A stretch of 64,000 bases of DNA from contig OX411559.1 of the NCBI GenBank assembly GCA_948146395.1, positions 38,372,679-38,436,678 on the forward strand. Direction: 5' to 3'. Positions 1 to 15,400 of this stretch are shown in pieces. Both the position numbers and the translations under genes were made by a program. Position 1 is the stretch's first letter. The number at the start of each line of letters is the position of its first letter. The stretch is from Fragum whitleyi (taxonomy: Eukaryota; Mollusca; Bivalvia; Cardiida; Cardiidae). The notes under the pieces are model-generated. The model saw only the letters and a list, made by a program, of their open reading frames with translations, made no database searches and had not been told where the DNA came from.

Positions 1-323
1 ATGTAGAAATTGACATGCAATCAGCTTAAAAGCATTCGAAATCGCTCTCTAAGCACTCCATTCATTCAATTGAAATATTCGCACAAATAAGTTAATTCTG
101 ATTTGTCCGTACAGACACAAAATCTATTTCTAAAATAGTTTACATGTTTTATTAAAGGGATGTAATGAAATATAGATGATATTGTTAATCATGAACAAAA
201 TTAGTGAAAAGATATTATCTCCCTTAAATTTCATTTAGAAATTGCTATCCTCGCTCACAACAATTTCAATCGAAATTCATTCTAAATCATTCACTTTTTC
301 AATTTCATCATGTTCTGAACTGT
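1..323 (+). mobile_element. MITE family A copy 1 (cut by window edge)
   Basis: It shows the family's CATTCATTCAATT body, the divergent GGGATGTAATG/CATTTAG foldback centre and the terminal repeat CAATTTCATCATG...GAACTG next to TA. Confidence 0.55.
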
Positions 324-373
324 AACATATCCAAATTAATTAGCTTATTGGCCACCTTGTTGAACCATTTCAG

Positions 374-455
374 ACTGTGATATTAAAGAATGAAATTCAT
401 CATTGTCGAACATCAGGAGTGTTTATGAGATTAGCAGCAACGGGTTTGGTCACAG
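374..455 (+). CDS. FBXO10/11-like exon A (first in window)
   Basis: The acceptor is TTTCAG and the donor CACAG/GTAAG. The exon starts in phase 0 and leaves one base. It reads TVILKNEIHHCRTSGVFMRL, one beta-helix rung with the NEIHHC turn. Earlier exons must exist upstream. Confidence 0.7.
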
Positions 456-3400
456 GTAAGTAGGGTCATGCTGAGCCAAAAACAGAATGTGTGTGTATGT
501 GTGTGTGTGTGGGGGTTGGGGGTTGGGAGGGAGGATGTTAAACTGTCTGTCCATCACTTTGTCAGTTTGTCTGTGAAAACATATCCCGGAAACTTAACGC
601 AATCTATGAAGGTCAAGGTCATGGTCTTCTCACGGTATTCCTTCTCACAAGATCAATTATCAAGTTACAATATGACCTATCTCTTGGGAATGGAAAAACC
701 TATTTGAATAATTTTGATATTACACGGGTAATGATACACTTGTGGAATAACTATGTAAATGAGCTAAGAATGTATAGCAATGATATATTTTCGTTGAGGA
801 TATGTCATAACTGTGCATTTGATGGTGTTAAATGTATTCTGGAATGACTTGACTCCATAAATTTCTTGAATTTCCTTGCAAAAAAGTCAGATCACATTAT
901 AAATAGAATATCAAATTAGTGCTTACAAAAAACTGAATTGATTAAACTTATTTAATGAATTCAGAATTCAAAGACTACTCATTTAATATCCTCTTATCAA
1001 ATTATCATGTATAACAAATAAAGTTACGGCATTAATTTTGATCTATTGTAGGTAATGATATTCATTCTAACAACGAGGCAGGAGTTGATATACGTAAAAA
1101 CGCTGACCCAGTTGTACAGGTAACATAATAATAGTTAAAAACATCGTGAAATTGACTGTCATTCCAATCAAAGCCATTCTAAACCACTCAATCAGTGCCC
1201 CATTCATTCATTCCAAACACTCACATTCCAAAGGTTTTAAAAATGCTCCAAAATCACTAAAAATGATCAACAACTACATTTAAAAATAAGATATTGTAAG
1301 AAAAGAATCCACAATTTCTTTGATAAAATTTAATTTTTTCAACACACTGATTCAATTTCATTCCAAAGTCATTCCAAAATCATTCATCCAGGTCAAATTC
1401 AAGATGTTGGCAACTATTGTGGATGGCTTGTCCTGCTCCTTGATTGTTTGTTTTAATGGGTTTGCCTATGGGGTTCTCTCAACATTATTCCAGTCATATT
1501 TCGGCGGCTGGAGCACCTAACAATGGATTCCTTGTATTTCTATCACCAGTACAACCATCACATCCTTTCCTAGCCTACAGCTGCTATCCCACATAGGTCT
1601 AGGATTATCAACCCATCGGTGGTAGACAAATAGTCGGAAAGTGTTGCCTTTTTGACCTCTGTCACAGAACACTGCCTCAAAAATTAAAATGACATTTGAG
1701 CTTGTGCCTGACATTTCTGACCACCTGTTTTTCCTTTCTAGACTGGAAAAGTGTAAAAATGATATTTTTAGAAATATAAACTGACTCACAAAATAGTGAA
1801 TCCAGTGCTTCAAGTACTTTGATTTACTTTGACAAGATTTTTATTCAGAATAAAAAAAATGAGGAGGGGTTGACTTCTTTTCTATGCCAATGTTTTGTAA
1901 ACCAGCTTCCAATTAGAGAAGACACTTAACACAATTTTTGGAGTTGTCAATTCTTATGTTTAACTCACTTTAAATAGATCTAGTTTTTAACTTGGCTCAT
2001 TCGAGAACAAAAAGTCCAGCAACTTTCATTACTTAAGCCCTATTGGTGCTTGTCTATATGCTTGACAAATCTTGACATAAAAAATTCCTTACTATTACTG
2101 CAGATATTAACTTTAATTTCTGTGTATGACTTTTGTTTGGATTTCGGCAAAAACAGGGCTAACTTAAAGAAAAATGTATTTCTCAGGAATTATTAATTGA
2201 TGAAAATCTCGAAAATCCACTGGGAAGTATCAGTCTTAAATAAAAACAATTACATTAAAAAAAATCTAATTCTTTTAATGTAAAATTTGACAAAATGTAA
2301 AATTTTTAGAACAAATTCTTTAAAGGGCTTCATTTTGTGTGTAGGCTAGGACATTTTGTCATGTGCATAATGGGTTAATTGACTAATTTTAAATAGGTCA
2401 AATTGAATAAAAGCAGCGTACATGACTGTGTGAATAATCTTTGGTAATCACACTGATTTAGTGGTGAGATATCTGAAGTAATAGTATACCCATATTTCTC
2501 CATGATCCATAAAAATTCATGAAAGAAATGAATAAAGTTTTCTCTTTCAGTGTAACAGAATTCATCATGGAAAGAGATCAGGTGTTGTAATTCTAGGAAG
2601 TGGGCGGGGCCAAATCAAGTACAATGATATCTATCAGAATAAAGAGGCGGGAGTTTATATTCTATACAGAGGAAATCCTGTGGTCTCGTGAGTTGGCATT
2701 TAGTCCTTTCTCTTACTTCCTTTATTCAATGACAGAATTTTGCCCTTGCCTTGCTGAATTTTTAACTTTGTTAATCAGTTTTTACAGGATATTTAAACCA
2801 GTCTATTCTAGTTTTTCTGTCAGAAGTTAAGGTGGTAGACCCATAATAGTTCTGCAAAATTTTGGAACTCATGAACTTTCACAATGTTGACTGAGGTTTC
2901 CTAATGAAAATCATTAGGAAACCTCAGTTAACACTGTTCAAGTTCTTTATTTCCAAAAGGTTGGTCCACTACCTTAAGTAGTGAGCTTGCAGTGTAGCAT
3001 AAGACCAAATTGCACATCTGTGAAAGCTGGTCTAGTCTATTGTGGTAACCAAACTTTTTCTACAAAGGAATTGTGCCATAAAAAGCATGAAAAGAGTTAG
3101 TTCTGGGAAAAGAAGAAAATACTTTTGATATGAGCTGTACATGACATTTCCAACAATTTCAAACATGCTCAAAACAAAGCCTCTGGCTGGCCTGTGCATC
3201 CGCACAGTCAGACCAGAGTCTTCACTATGATAGACAAGGTCCATAAGAATTTAAGACATAGAGAATAATCATTTGTTCCATTGTAAGATCGATTAATATT
3301 TCATTGAGTGAACAACAAAAGCTATATTTTCATGAGTGGCCTGAAAATATGGCTTTTGTTGCCCATGAAATGAAATATTGATCGATCTTACTCGGAAAAC

Positions 3401-6400
3401 AAATGATTATTCTATTTCTTTATTGCAACGAGACAAAATGTGTGATTTCTAGGACATATTTTCGTGAAGCATGCATTTTGCATGTAATTGCTACGCAACA
3501 TTCATTGTCACATCACTAATTTTGCCCAGCATTGATGACGTCAGATAGGATGAATTGCACAAAAGCAGGGTATAAGTTTCTGAAAAGCAGTGAAATTATC
3601 AAGTGATAATCTACCATTATTTCTTGATAAAAAACTAAAAAGCATTAAAGAAATTTGTGCTTTTTTCTAATTGCTCTGTTTATCAGTCCAGGCTGCTCAA
3701 AGTTTGTTACTCACAAATCAAATTGTTTGCATTGTCACACACAGGTTCATATAATATTTGAGATTTGGATTATCAGTAGACTTAGCTATTGGTTCCATTT
3801 AAATTTTTAGCAAGGCTGTTTTCAGAGAAAATCAGAGGTTTTTGCTTTATCCTTGGTATCTCCTTCATCTTTGTTGTTGTTGTCGTTGTGTGACTTTTTT
3901 GACATTTTGTGATATCGCTGGTTCTACTGAAGGCATTCACTTGAAACTTGGCACACATATACACCATCAAAAGAGCAACCTATACTATCAAGAAGGATAA
4001 CTCTAGAAGTATTTTGTGCAAATAATGCCCCTTTCTCGACTTAGATTTTCATCTACCATCCAGCAATCCACAGCTGAGCTGGTTCTACTGAAGGCATTCA
4101 CTTGAAACTTGGCAAGCATCTTTACCATGAAAAGAGTAATCTTTACTATCAAGGGGGATAAGCCTAGATGCATTTTGTGACAATTATGCTCCTTTTTCGA
4201 CTTAGATTTTCATGTACCATCCAGCAATCAACAGCTGAATGAAGGCACCCATAGGTGGTGCTCTTGAAGCTCAAGGTCAGGATTTAAAGTCAAATGTAAA
4301 TATCAAACAACAACAACAACAAAATAAATTGGGAAAAAAGTTTGATAGATTATAAATAAAAAAAAAAGAATTACAAGCAGGGATAAAATGGTTAAAATTT
4401 TATAATTGTCTTCAGTTTGTTTAGTTATTCACAAACTACACAGACTAGAAATTAATAATTGAGATACATCTTTTCAATTTCAGTCACAACCAAATCTACA
4501 GTGGGAAGGCTGCCGGTATAGCCGTGAATGAAGGAGGTCGGGGATATATACATGGTAAGTGTTGTCTGTTTTAAACAGTCTTCAATTCTTTTCTAAATCT
4601 GTTTCCCAGAGGATCTTTGGGACATGAATCAGATTGTTTTGAGGGTCCTGGGGCCTGTTTTACTAAACATCTTACGATAATTTTTTGCGTTAGTCAAAAA
4701 TTAAAGTTGCTTCTACAGTAGTTAACTAAATATGGAATTCTGCCATGCAACATCTCATTGGAATTGTCTTCTAAAGACGATTTCAATGAGATATTGCAAG
4801 GCAGAATCCATCAATGAATGAAAATACCAGATACGATTCATGATTTTGACTTACGATTATTTTTTTTGTAAGATCATTAGGAAAAACGGGCCCCTGGCTA
4901 CTTATTTGAGAGTCTCAGACTCACAGAACCTGTGTCCCTTAAAACTCTGATTGTCAAATGAAGAGCTGCACATAACCATATTTTTTTTGAATTGACTTTG
5001 AAATAATATAATGGCACTTGAATAAACCCTGAGTTGTAGGTTCTCATTTGAATCATCTTGTTCAGACGATTCAAATGAGTACCCACAACGTAGGGTTTTT
5101 GAGAATTAAAAGATAGACTGGTAACACACCCTCTTATCTGTACTTTTTATCTAAGTTCCTCTCATGATTACAGATTGCAGTGCTCAAGATCTTTGACTCT
5201 ACTTAGCTTAATATTTTTGAGTTATTTCCCTTTGTTTTTTTTCATACATTGGCATCTAGCACTGCAAAGGGTGTATCTTGTGATAAGTTGCTCATCTTTC
5301 CTCAATTATTTAGTTGAAAGCATATTGTGTAGGCTTAGATCAGAGGTCACTTCTGCATATGTTGATCTTAGTCTAAACTGTCTGAAAAAGCTTTGTTCTT
5401 GGCAGTAAAATGATATAAACAGCATAAGAAGAGTTTAACCCATTTAAACAAACATATCTGTTATATATATATAATACGTACTTAGTGTTTTATATGAGAA
5501 AAAATATCTAACGAGGTTGGGAGAATTGATTATTGTCAAGGCTCTGCCGAGACAATTATCAATTCTCCCAACCTCATTAGATATTTTAATCATACAATAC
5601 AATAAGTATGTATTATATTTATTTTATAACCTCTATTTGCCTTGTTTTCGTCGATGTTTCTAGCTGAAATGCAAGTTTCTAAAAATAAACGCATTATATC
5701 ATTGTTCTAAAATAACTATGTGATATTATAAAAAATATCATACGGGATCTTATCACACAGATATGTCTACAGTTATAAGATAAATTAACACTACCATTTT
5801 AGACAACACAATAACTGGCAATCAATGGGGAGGTATAGATATACGCCATGGCGGTGATCCACTGATTTATCACAACACGGTGTGTAATGGTATTTCTGAC
5901 GGGATTGTTATCGGAGAGGAAGGGAGAGGGTCAATTGAAAACAATATTATCACTGGTAAGTAAGATATGAATATGTCTTAGTCGCATTTAAATGTGAAAG
6001 TGGATTATGGTTGAGAAAGCAAATTAAGGGCTGATTAAATGTTTTGTCTGAGGTATAAAATTATATGAATATGCAATTTTTAGTTATATCAATTCATTAT
6101 TGATTGGCTTTCATAGTTCTCACTAAAAACAATATGAGAGATCATACACAGAGATGATGACTTAAAGTCTACTATTCATCTTCGTAGCTGGGAAACCAAA
6201 AATTACGTCATTATGATGTCACCTTACATTATCAAAGTAATTATGTCATCTGAGTTTTCCAAAAATTGGTTTAAATGTAGAATTTATGTAAGAAAAAAAA
6301 AGTTCCTTCATCCTCATCTGTAATAGAATGGTTTTTAGCTCACCTGAGCACATCGTGCTCAAGGTGAGCTTTTGTGATCATTGAATGTCCGTCGTCTGTC

Positions 6401-9400
6401 TTGTGTCATGTGTCGTCCAGCGTCAACAATCTTAGTGTTAACACTCTATAGGCCACAAATATGGCCCAATCTTCATGAAACTTGGTCAGGATGTTGGCCA
6501 GGACACAAGGATGAACCCTATTGAAAATGGGAAGGATCCAAGCCAAATCACAGGAAAAGGGGCCTTAAAGACAATTTTCTTGTTTACATCCTAGAGGCCA
6601 CAAATATGGCCCAATCTTCATGGAACTTGGTCAGAATGTTGGCCTGGTCACAAGGATTAACCCTATTGAAAATGGGAAGGATCTATGCCAAGTCACGGGA
6701 AAGGGGGCCTTTATGACAATTTTCTTGTTAACACTCTATAGGCCACAAATATGGCCCAATCTTCATGAAACTTGGTCAGGATGTTGGCCAGGACACAAGG
6801 ATGAACCCTATTGAAAATGGGAAGGATCCAAGCCAAATCACAGGAAAAGGGGCCTTAAAGACAATTTTCTTGTTTACATCCTAGAGGCCACAAATATGGC
6901 CCAATCTTCATGGAACTTGGTCAGAATGTTGGCCTGGTCACAAGGATTAACCCTATTGAAAATGGGAAGGATCTATGCCAAGTCACAGGAAAGGGGGCCT
7001 TTATGACAATTTTCTTGTTTACACTTTAAAGGCCACAATTATGGCCCAATCTTCATGAAACTTGGTCAGAATGTTGGCCAGGTACCAAGGATGAAGCTTA
7101 TGAAAATTGGAAGGATGCATGCCATATCACGGGCAAAGGGGCCTTAATGACAATTTTCTTCTTTACACTCTAGAGGCCATAAATATGGCCCAATCTTCAC
7201 GAAACTTGGTCAGAATTTGGCCAAGTCACAAGGATGAACCCTATTGAAAATGGGAAGGATCCGAGCCAAATCACAGGAAAAGGGCCCATAATGACCAATA
7301 TCTTGTTTAAGCCCTAGAGAGCACAAATATGGCCCAATCTTCATGAAACTTGGTCAGAGTGTTTGCCAAATCACAAGGATGAAGCCTATTGAAAATGGAA
7401 AGGATCCATTCCATATCATGGGAAAAGGGGGCCTTAATGACAATTTTCTTGTTTACATCCTAGAGGCCACAATTATGGCCCAATCTTCATGAAACTTGGT
7501 CAGAATATTGGCCAGGTCACAAGGATTAACCCCTTTGAAAATCGGAAGGATCCATGCCATATCACAGGTAAAAGGGCCTTAAAGACAATTATCTTGTTAA
7601 AGCTCTTGAAGCCACAAATATGGCCCAATCTTCATGAAACTTGGTCAGAATGCTTGTCAAGTCACAAAAATGAACCCTTTTGAAAATGGAAAGAATCCAT
7701 GCCATATCACATGAAAGGGGGTCTTAATGATGAATTTCTTGTTATAGCTTAAGAGGTCACAATTTTGGCACAATCTTCTTGAAACTTGGTTTAGTGTTGA
7801 AATAGTGTCCTTTATAACATATGCCTATATAAATGACTTGATGTCCTAGGGGTCAAAGAGACTCAGGTGAGCAATCTAGGACCATCTTGGTCCTCTTGTT
7901 AAGTTTATCAAGGCTCACTTAATAACAATTCTAATCTTTTTTAGGTTTAAATCAACTTGTCTATCTAACTTATTTATCATTGGACATTCCGTTCAAATAT
8001 AGAAACGCGATAGCTAGATTTCGAACTTCGACCCATAATTTAATGATCGAAAAAGGCAGACATCTTGATCTAGACAGAAATTTAAGATTATGTACCTTCT
8101 GCAAAAAAAACGGAATAGAAGTAATTGAAAACGAATTTCATTTTCTTTTTGAATGCAAGCTTTATAAACACCTTAGGCTTAATTGTAATAAGATCGTTAA
8201 TTTCACACTGGTTACAAAAGACAATTTTAATAATATTCTAATGTCTCGGGACAATGTAGTTATTAAGGAACTTGCTTGCTTCTTATTTAAAGCATTTGAA
8301 TTACGCAAAGTTTATATGTGTGATCTTGAATAAATTTATATATTGAAGCTCATATACATGGATATGAAATACAAATTTAACTTGATTTCTAATTAAATCT
8401 AGAGAGCTTTTGTGTAAATTGGGTGTCACATGGATTTGTCTGTACCGACAGTCTGATAAGGTAAGGAAATAGTTTGTATATCTATTTCTATGCTAGATCG
8501 GACTGCGGCTATTGGGAAATTTGATGTGATTCGAATGTGCTAAAAGCAGTCAACATAAATTGGTACCTATAGCATTGTATCCCGATAAGAAATGTTCGTT
8601 TAAATATTTACATGATTTTCTTCTTTGAATATTTTCTTTTCCAAGGGAGAGAATATAAAACTTTTCTTGTAAAACTATTGACTTGTATTTTGGGCCGGTG
8701 GCCTTGTATTATCTACTGAATAAACTGTTCAAACTGTTCAAACTGTCTTTAAAAAAAAAGGTTTCTTGACAGATCCTATATACAGGTTGTAAAATCGTGA
8801 AATTGACATTCACTCCGAGCAAAACCATTCTTAAAAACTCAGTCAGTGTTCCTTTAATTTATTCTTAATACTCACTCATCATTCCTAAACACTTATACAA
8901 CACTAAAAAGATCTAAAACCGATTTTACTGACTTTCTTTCATTCAAAAGCATCTAAATGTTTCATGATGACATACAAAGCTTTTTAAAAAGTTGCAATCA
9001 AAGTTTTATTAAATGGAGGTCATAAACAATGATAATTTTTGTCCAAATTAGCAATATTGAATTACCTCCCATTAATTTCTTTCAAAACTCGCTTTCCCCA
9101 CTCATTTTATATTATTCTGAAATGGCTGTTGTCATAGCGCAGTTTCTAGTGCATTGGACTATCATTATACCCCCCACCTAAGAAGTAGAGGGGGGTATAT
9201 TGGTTTCACCATGTCTGTCTGTCCATCTATCCACTCGTCCATAGAACTTTTTGTTTCCGGACTCTTACTTACGAACCATTTGACCTAGAATCATGAAACT
9301 TCATATAGATGCTGCTTATGACCCAAGGAAGTGCCCTATTGTTTTTGGTTCACATTCATCAAAAGTCAAGGTCACATTCAGTCTTTGCTCAATTTTCGTT

Positions 9401-12400
9401 TCCAGACTCTAACCCAAGAACCAAGTGACCTACAATCATGAAACTTCAATAGCACCTATACTTTTACAAAGGGCTGGTTGGGTATTGGTCTGCTCTAGTT
9501 CAAAAGATAATGAGATCGATTCCAAATGGCCACTTTCACCCCTTCCAACTATTTTGTCCCAACAACGGGTTGATACTCATAGACCTTTGTGGGATAGCAG
9601 CTGGGGTCTAGGAAAGAATGTAATGTTGGTCATGGTGTGAGAAATACCAGAAATCCATTTTTTGTTGCCCTAACCACTGCAATAAGTTGGAAAGATTGCT
9701 GAAAGCGCCATAAAATACCAAACAAAAACAAACAAATCATTCCAAAACAGGGATAATTTTAGCTCAGAATAGCAATGACAAAAATATCTTATTTAACTGA
9801 ATTTAATGAGAAACTAGGAATTTATGGTGAGAAATTTTGACAAATCAATGACTCAGATCAAAACAGTTGTAACTGCCTATATAATTATAGGCAGTTACAA
9901 CTGTTTTGTGATGAACCAACAAAATCCTTTACTTAATCACATTTAGCTTTAAGATTTTTCTCTCATTAAGCCCATTTCAATAAGACTTCTGGCAGAAAAA
10001 TGAGAGCCTAAATCTCTCAATATCTCACCCAAAAATGATCCCTTCCAAAATCATTTAATTTGTCAGTTTCACAATGTTCTTATATTTCAATAACAGGGAA
10101 TGCTGGATGTGGTGTATGGATAATGGCTGCCCATCAACCTCTTATCCATGGTAACGAAATCCATAGTAACAGAGATTCTGGAATTAGTTTGGTCAACAAA
10201 ATGGTGAGTTTAAATTACTTTGACACTCAGTAAGGTAATCCATAGTAACAGAGACTTGGGAATTAGTTCGGTCAAAAAAATGGCGAGTTTGGTCAACAAA
10301 ATGGCGAGTTTAAATTACTTTTATACTCAGTAAGGTAATCCATAGTAACAGATACTCAGGAATTAGTTTGGTCAACAAAATGGTGAGTTTCAATTACCTT
10401 TATACTCAGTAAAGTAATCCATAGTAATTGAGACTCAGGAATTAGTTTGGTCAACAAAATGGTGAGTTTAAATAACTAATCCCAATGGGATATCCTTTTT
10501 AGGCTTGAAACTATCTAGTCTTATTGAAATACCCAAATGTAGATTTTTTTGAATGCTTTTTGGTGGAATAGTGTGAAATGAAATTAGATTATTGTTTGAT
10601 AAACATACTACCAGTGAAATCATCAAAATCCATTGAAATTATTAAAATCCTTTTTTTTCTGTCTCCTTTTCTGGCATTATCTAGATGGAGCATAACAAGT
10701 CATGTGATCATGAAAGTTACATAGCATAGCAATCACATGCTTTAAGAAAAGAAGACCTGACAATTTTTTTATTTTCCTCATTTAGGCATTAAAGAAATAT
10801 AATCATTGTTTCTTTCTTTGAGTAAGAATGATTGATATTTCATTTCGTGAACAACAAGAAAGGTTTATTTTCTCTTGTGGCTCTGCCACACATGAACATA
10901 TAGCTTTTGTTGATAACAAAATGAAAAATCAATTGATCTTTCTCCATAAACAAATAATTATCCACACACAAAAATGAAACCATGGTCATTATTATGCAGG
11001 GGTCATAACAATAAATCTAAGGGATAAAAAGTAACTATTTCCTGGTAATGCTTATTGACTAACTTAATTGTCTACTTCAAATCTTTATAAAAGATTTATA
11101 TTTCATATGAATCTCTTATAAAAATATGAAGGAGAGACAAATTATTCTAATACATTTACTATTTGCAGCAGGACCAGGATGCACTTTTGAAAATTAAAGG
11201 ATAAAAAATTACCCCCTGGAAAGATAATTTTTGGGTTCAAAATAGGATATTTTGAGATTAACGGGGTCAAAGCCCTGTTTTAAGGGTCAAATACAAGCCC
11301 TGTAGATTCATAATTTCAGGACACTACACACAAAAACGAAACAATGGCCGTAGACACCAAGGACACTCAAAGCCAACATAGTCAGGAGTTCTGGAACCTG
11401 GTTAGTAACGATGACAACCAACATAAAAAGAGATTGGTTACCATGGCAACTGTTGAATACAACAAGGTCTATCACAATGATGGTAAGATATTATAACCCT
11501 TGTCATGCTGAATGAAAACTTTGGCAAAGTTGGCAGTCCATGCAGTCTGACTTGGATGAAAAATTTACAGACAACCCAGATGGTCCTTTTTGGCATGATG
11601 GATGACATATTTTAAAAACAGCAATTAAAAGTGGCACTCTTTCTTTCAGACTATTTGTCTCCCACTAATGGTCAATAATTGTAGACCTATGTGGGATAGC
11701 AGCTGGAGACTATGAAAGATTGTAATGGTAGTACTTGTGTGAGAAATACAAGGAATCTATTGTTAGGTGCTCCAGCCGTTGCGATATAACTGACGAAAAT
11801 GTTGAAAATAACCCTTTTCAAACAAACAAACCCTTTTGCATGACGGGTTACATATGTTAATAACAGCAATAAAAGGGTTAAAAAAGATATTAAAGAAGAA
11901 AAGACATCCTACATATCAGCTAAGCCTTAGCAGTGCTCTTGTTTTAAACTTGAGCAATTAGTTAAATTAAGTAATATTGCTTTACCAGAGTCGACGTTTT
12001 TTCAAGTCCTTAAGTCCTATCTTTATTCCATCCCATATTTCATAATTGTTTCAAACATGTATTGGTCATCAAGTTTTCTAAATTATGTCTGAATATTTAA
12101 GATGCCTTTCTAAACATCAGATAATGGATTTGCGCTTGTACCTGTCACATTTGTGAGAGATACAAACTTTGTGTCAGAGCATTGAGAACAACACAATGCA
12201 AAAATGATATATGCTGACTGTATGAAGATGGATTTAGACCTTATCTATCTATATAGCACATAGTGAAGATTCTGGCCAGCCTATGCAGCCACACAGGCTG
12301 GCCAGAAGCTTTGCCTTGTGAAAATATGAAATTGTTGGAAATTTTACGCACAAGCTCAATTGTTTTCAGGGTGTGGGATGTCCCTACAGTTTGGAGAAGG

Positions 12401-15400
12401 GGTGATAGTAGACAGCAATTATCTGTATGCCAACAAGTCAAAAGGGATATTTGTAGATCAACCCTTTCCAGTTGCAATAAAGAACAACAGCATTTCTTTT
12501 AACAATGACACGGGCATTCATGTGACCTGTGAGGAAAAGGTTGGTTGAATTTTTGGATCAGCCCTTTCCATTTGACAAAGAAAACCAGCAGTTTTTGTAA
12601 CAATGACACAGGCATTCATGTGACTTGTGAAGAAAAGGTAGGCTGAATTTTTGAGTCATCCTTCTCCGATGACTTGTGAGGAAAAGGTAGGTGAAAATTT
12701 TGGATCACCCCTTTCCAGTTGCACTAAAGAACACCAGCATTTCTTTTAACAATGACACAGGCATTCATGTGACTTGTGAGGAAAAGGTAGGTGGAATTTT
12801 GGATCAGCCCTTTCCAGATCTTATAAAGAAGCAACAACATTTCAATTGCTTGCTAATTTTTTTGAAAAAAAAAACCCTGAGGTATTGTGATCACCTTGGC
12901 CATGTTTGTATTGGCATTGTTGATGGCATTGACAAACTTTAACCTTGGTCATTATGTCTCTTGTTTTTGAGGATATCTTCATGAAACTTGGTATGTGTGA
13001 TAACTCTGAAAGCTTTTTTGAGTTATACCCCATTTTTGACTATAAATTTTAGCATTGCCTAGCACCTGAAGCTGAGCATTGGCACCCATAGGCAGTGCTT
13101 TTGATTTGTTTGTTTGGATGGGGTTTAACGCCGCTTTCAACAATATTTCAGTAATATCACAACAGCTGGAGCACCTAACAATGGATTTCTGGTATTTCTC
13201 GCACCAGTACTACTATTACATTCTTTCCTAGCCTCCAGCTGCTATCTCACATAGGTCTGGGATTATCAATCTATTAGTGGCAGACAAATAGTCAGAAAGG
13301 AGAGTGGCACCCTCGGGAAATCAAACATTTTGAATCATAGTCCAACGCATTACCTCTATGCTATATTATCATACTGATATAATTATGCATGAGACTTATG
13401 AAGAGAGAGTAGGTCATTGATCCCCGACAGTGACATTTTAGGGATAGAAAATTGTTTTGATAGTGTCAAAATGATAAAAAGACTGTAAAAAAGTGTCAAT
13501 TGAAAAGTGTTTTCTGTTTGTCTGTCTGAAAAAAAAAAATTAAAAATATTACATAGCCAAGAACTTCAAGTCTTTTCAAAATGCATTGCTTACCAGTATT
13601 TTGGGGGGATAACAAATCCCATTTATCATATGGATGATAGATAAGAGGAGGGTAAAGCTAATCCAAAATAATTATTTCTCAATGAAACCCCATGTTGAGG
13701 ATACTTATTTGAATTGTCTTGACAAGAGGATTCCAATGAGCATCAACAACATATGGTTTGTGCTATAACTATAGAAATATTCTGAGTGTAGTATATACTG
13801 GTCCTTTTAAACTTTGTATATAGTAAACAGTATAAGAAGGGGAAAGTTTTTGCTATAACATGAGCCTGTGTGTGACATTTTTTTACAATTTGAAATGTGC
13901 GTGAGGTGCAAAGATTGAGAGGCAAAGATAGCCACATGCTGTAAATATAGAGTTACCTGATGGTCTACAGATACATATTTTGAGACCTTATCTATCTACT
14001 AAATGCATAGTGAAGACTGTGGTCAGACTGCGCTGATGCACAGGCTAGTCAGAGTCTTTGCTTTGCGCATATTTGAAATTGTTGGAAATCTACACACAGG
14101 CTCATATATTTGTTATTTGTGTAGGTTGAAATATGTGGTAATGGTATCTATGACAACAAAGGTGAAGGTGTCTTGTGTCAAGGTCAAATAGAGGTCACAG
14201 AGAACGATATCCTTGGAAATCAGACCAATGGTGTTGTCATCAAAAATACAGATTTGTCAAAGGTAATAACTCAAATGATGGACTATTTTGGGGACAATTT
14301 TTGCAAACTACGCCCTTTCTTCGAAGAAGTGGGGATGAATTGATTTGCATGTGTCGGTTGGTAGGTCAGTCAGTAGGTCTGTAGACTTTTTCTTTGTCCG
14401 GAGTATGTCTCAAAGCATATGCAGAATCATGAAACTGCACAGGTGGATAGATCTCATTGAGGAGAAGTTGAGTGCACAAGATACATAATTCTACTCATCA
14501 TAATATTATGTGAGTTATTACCCTTTTTGAGGATAAAGAATAAGCCTTCCACCTGCTTTTAAGGGGGGGGGGGTGGATAAATGTTTAACATGCATCTCTT
14601 GTTTTAGTTAAATACAATAACCAAGCTTAATGCATCAATCTTGATTTATAACTTTCATTTTATACCCCCCATCGAAAGCTAACACGTAATATGTGATTAC
14701 ATGTGGCGTCTGGGCGGTGTCTACTTCTTTATCTGAAGCATAACTCTGTCACCTTTTGTCTGTTTGACTCCAAACTTGCCAGTTATATTCCTCTCATGAT
14801 GACGGAGTACATTGCAAGAGAACTGTAACTCTACCTAACTTTATTTTTGAGTTACTTCCCTTTGTTGTTTTTTCAAACGTAGGCATCAAGCAGTATATTA
14901 TTCATCTACAACGACCTGGCACTCATCAAACATTCCTTTTGACCCCTATTGATAGTTGGTAAATTTGTTTCTTAATTTAGACTTATACTCGGGAAGTTAA
15001 GATGTAAAGATATGTGTCACACCTCAAAGTGTATACGGAAATTTAATGGTGGTGATTATGATACTTTCTCATGATCGGGAAGTCACGAGTTCAAGCCAGA
15101 TCATGACCAGAATTTTTTTTCTTTTTATGGTAACACTTTTTTAAGTACCTATTTTGATACTTTTAACATTTGAACAGTGTTGCAAAAGACTATTGGTATT
15201 CGGCACAGTCTGTCCGCCGGACATTAATTAAAATATGTGGCTTTGTCGGGAATTGAACTCGATCCGACAACTTATCGCTGTACGGGAAGGCGTCTGAAAC
15301 CACTGTACTACCGCGGCATTTTAACCCTTTCCTGTTTTACAAAATTTTGGACCTGTCCAAATTCAAAGGTTTTGCAGACGAAAATTTAAAGTGGATTAAA

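Noticed and set aside
6620..7683. Two 64-codon frames with a repeated motif
   Set aside because: They are frames through the 145-base repeat units; the peptide repeat only mirrors the DNA repeat.
10233..10475. Downstream donors of the duplicated exon F end as alternative coding exons
   Set aside because: The frame stops at 10230-10232 before reaching them.
12541..12830. Copies of the exon H end as mutually exclusive exons
   Set aside because: They lack acceptors in front and the read-through frame stops at TGA within three codons.
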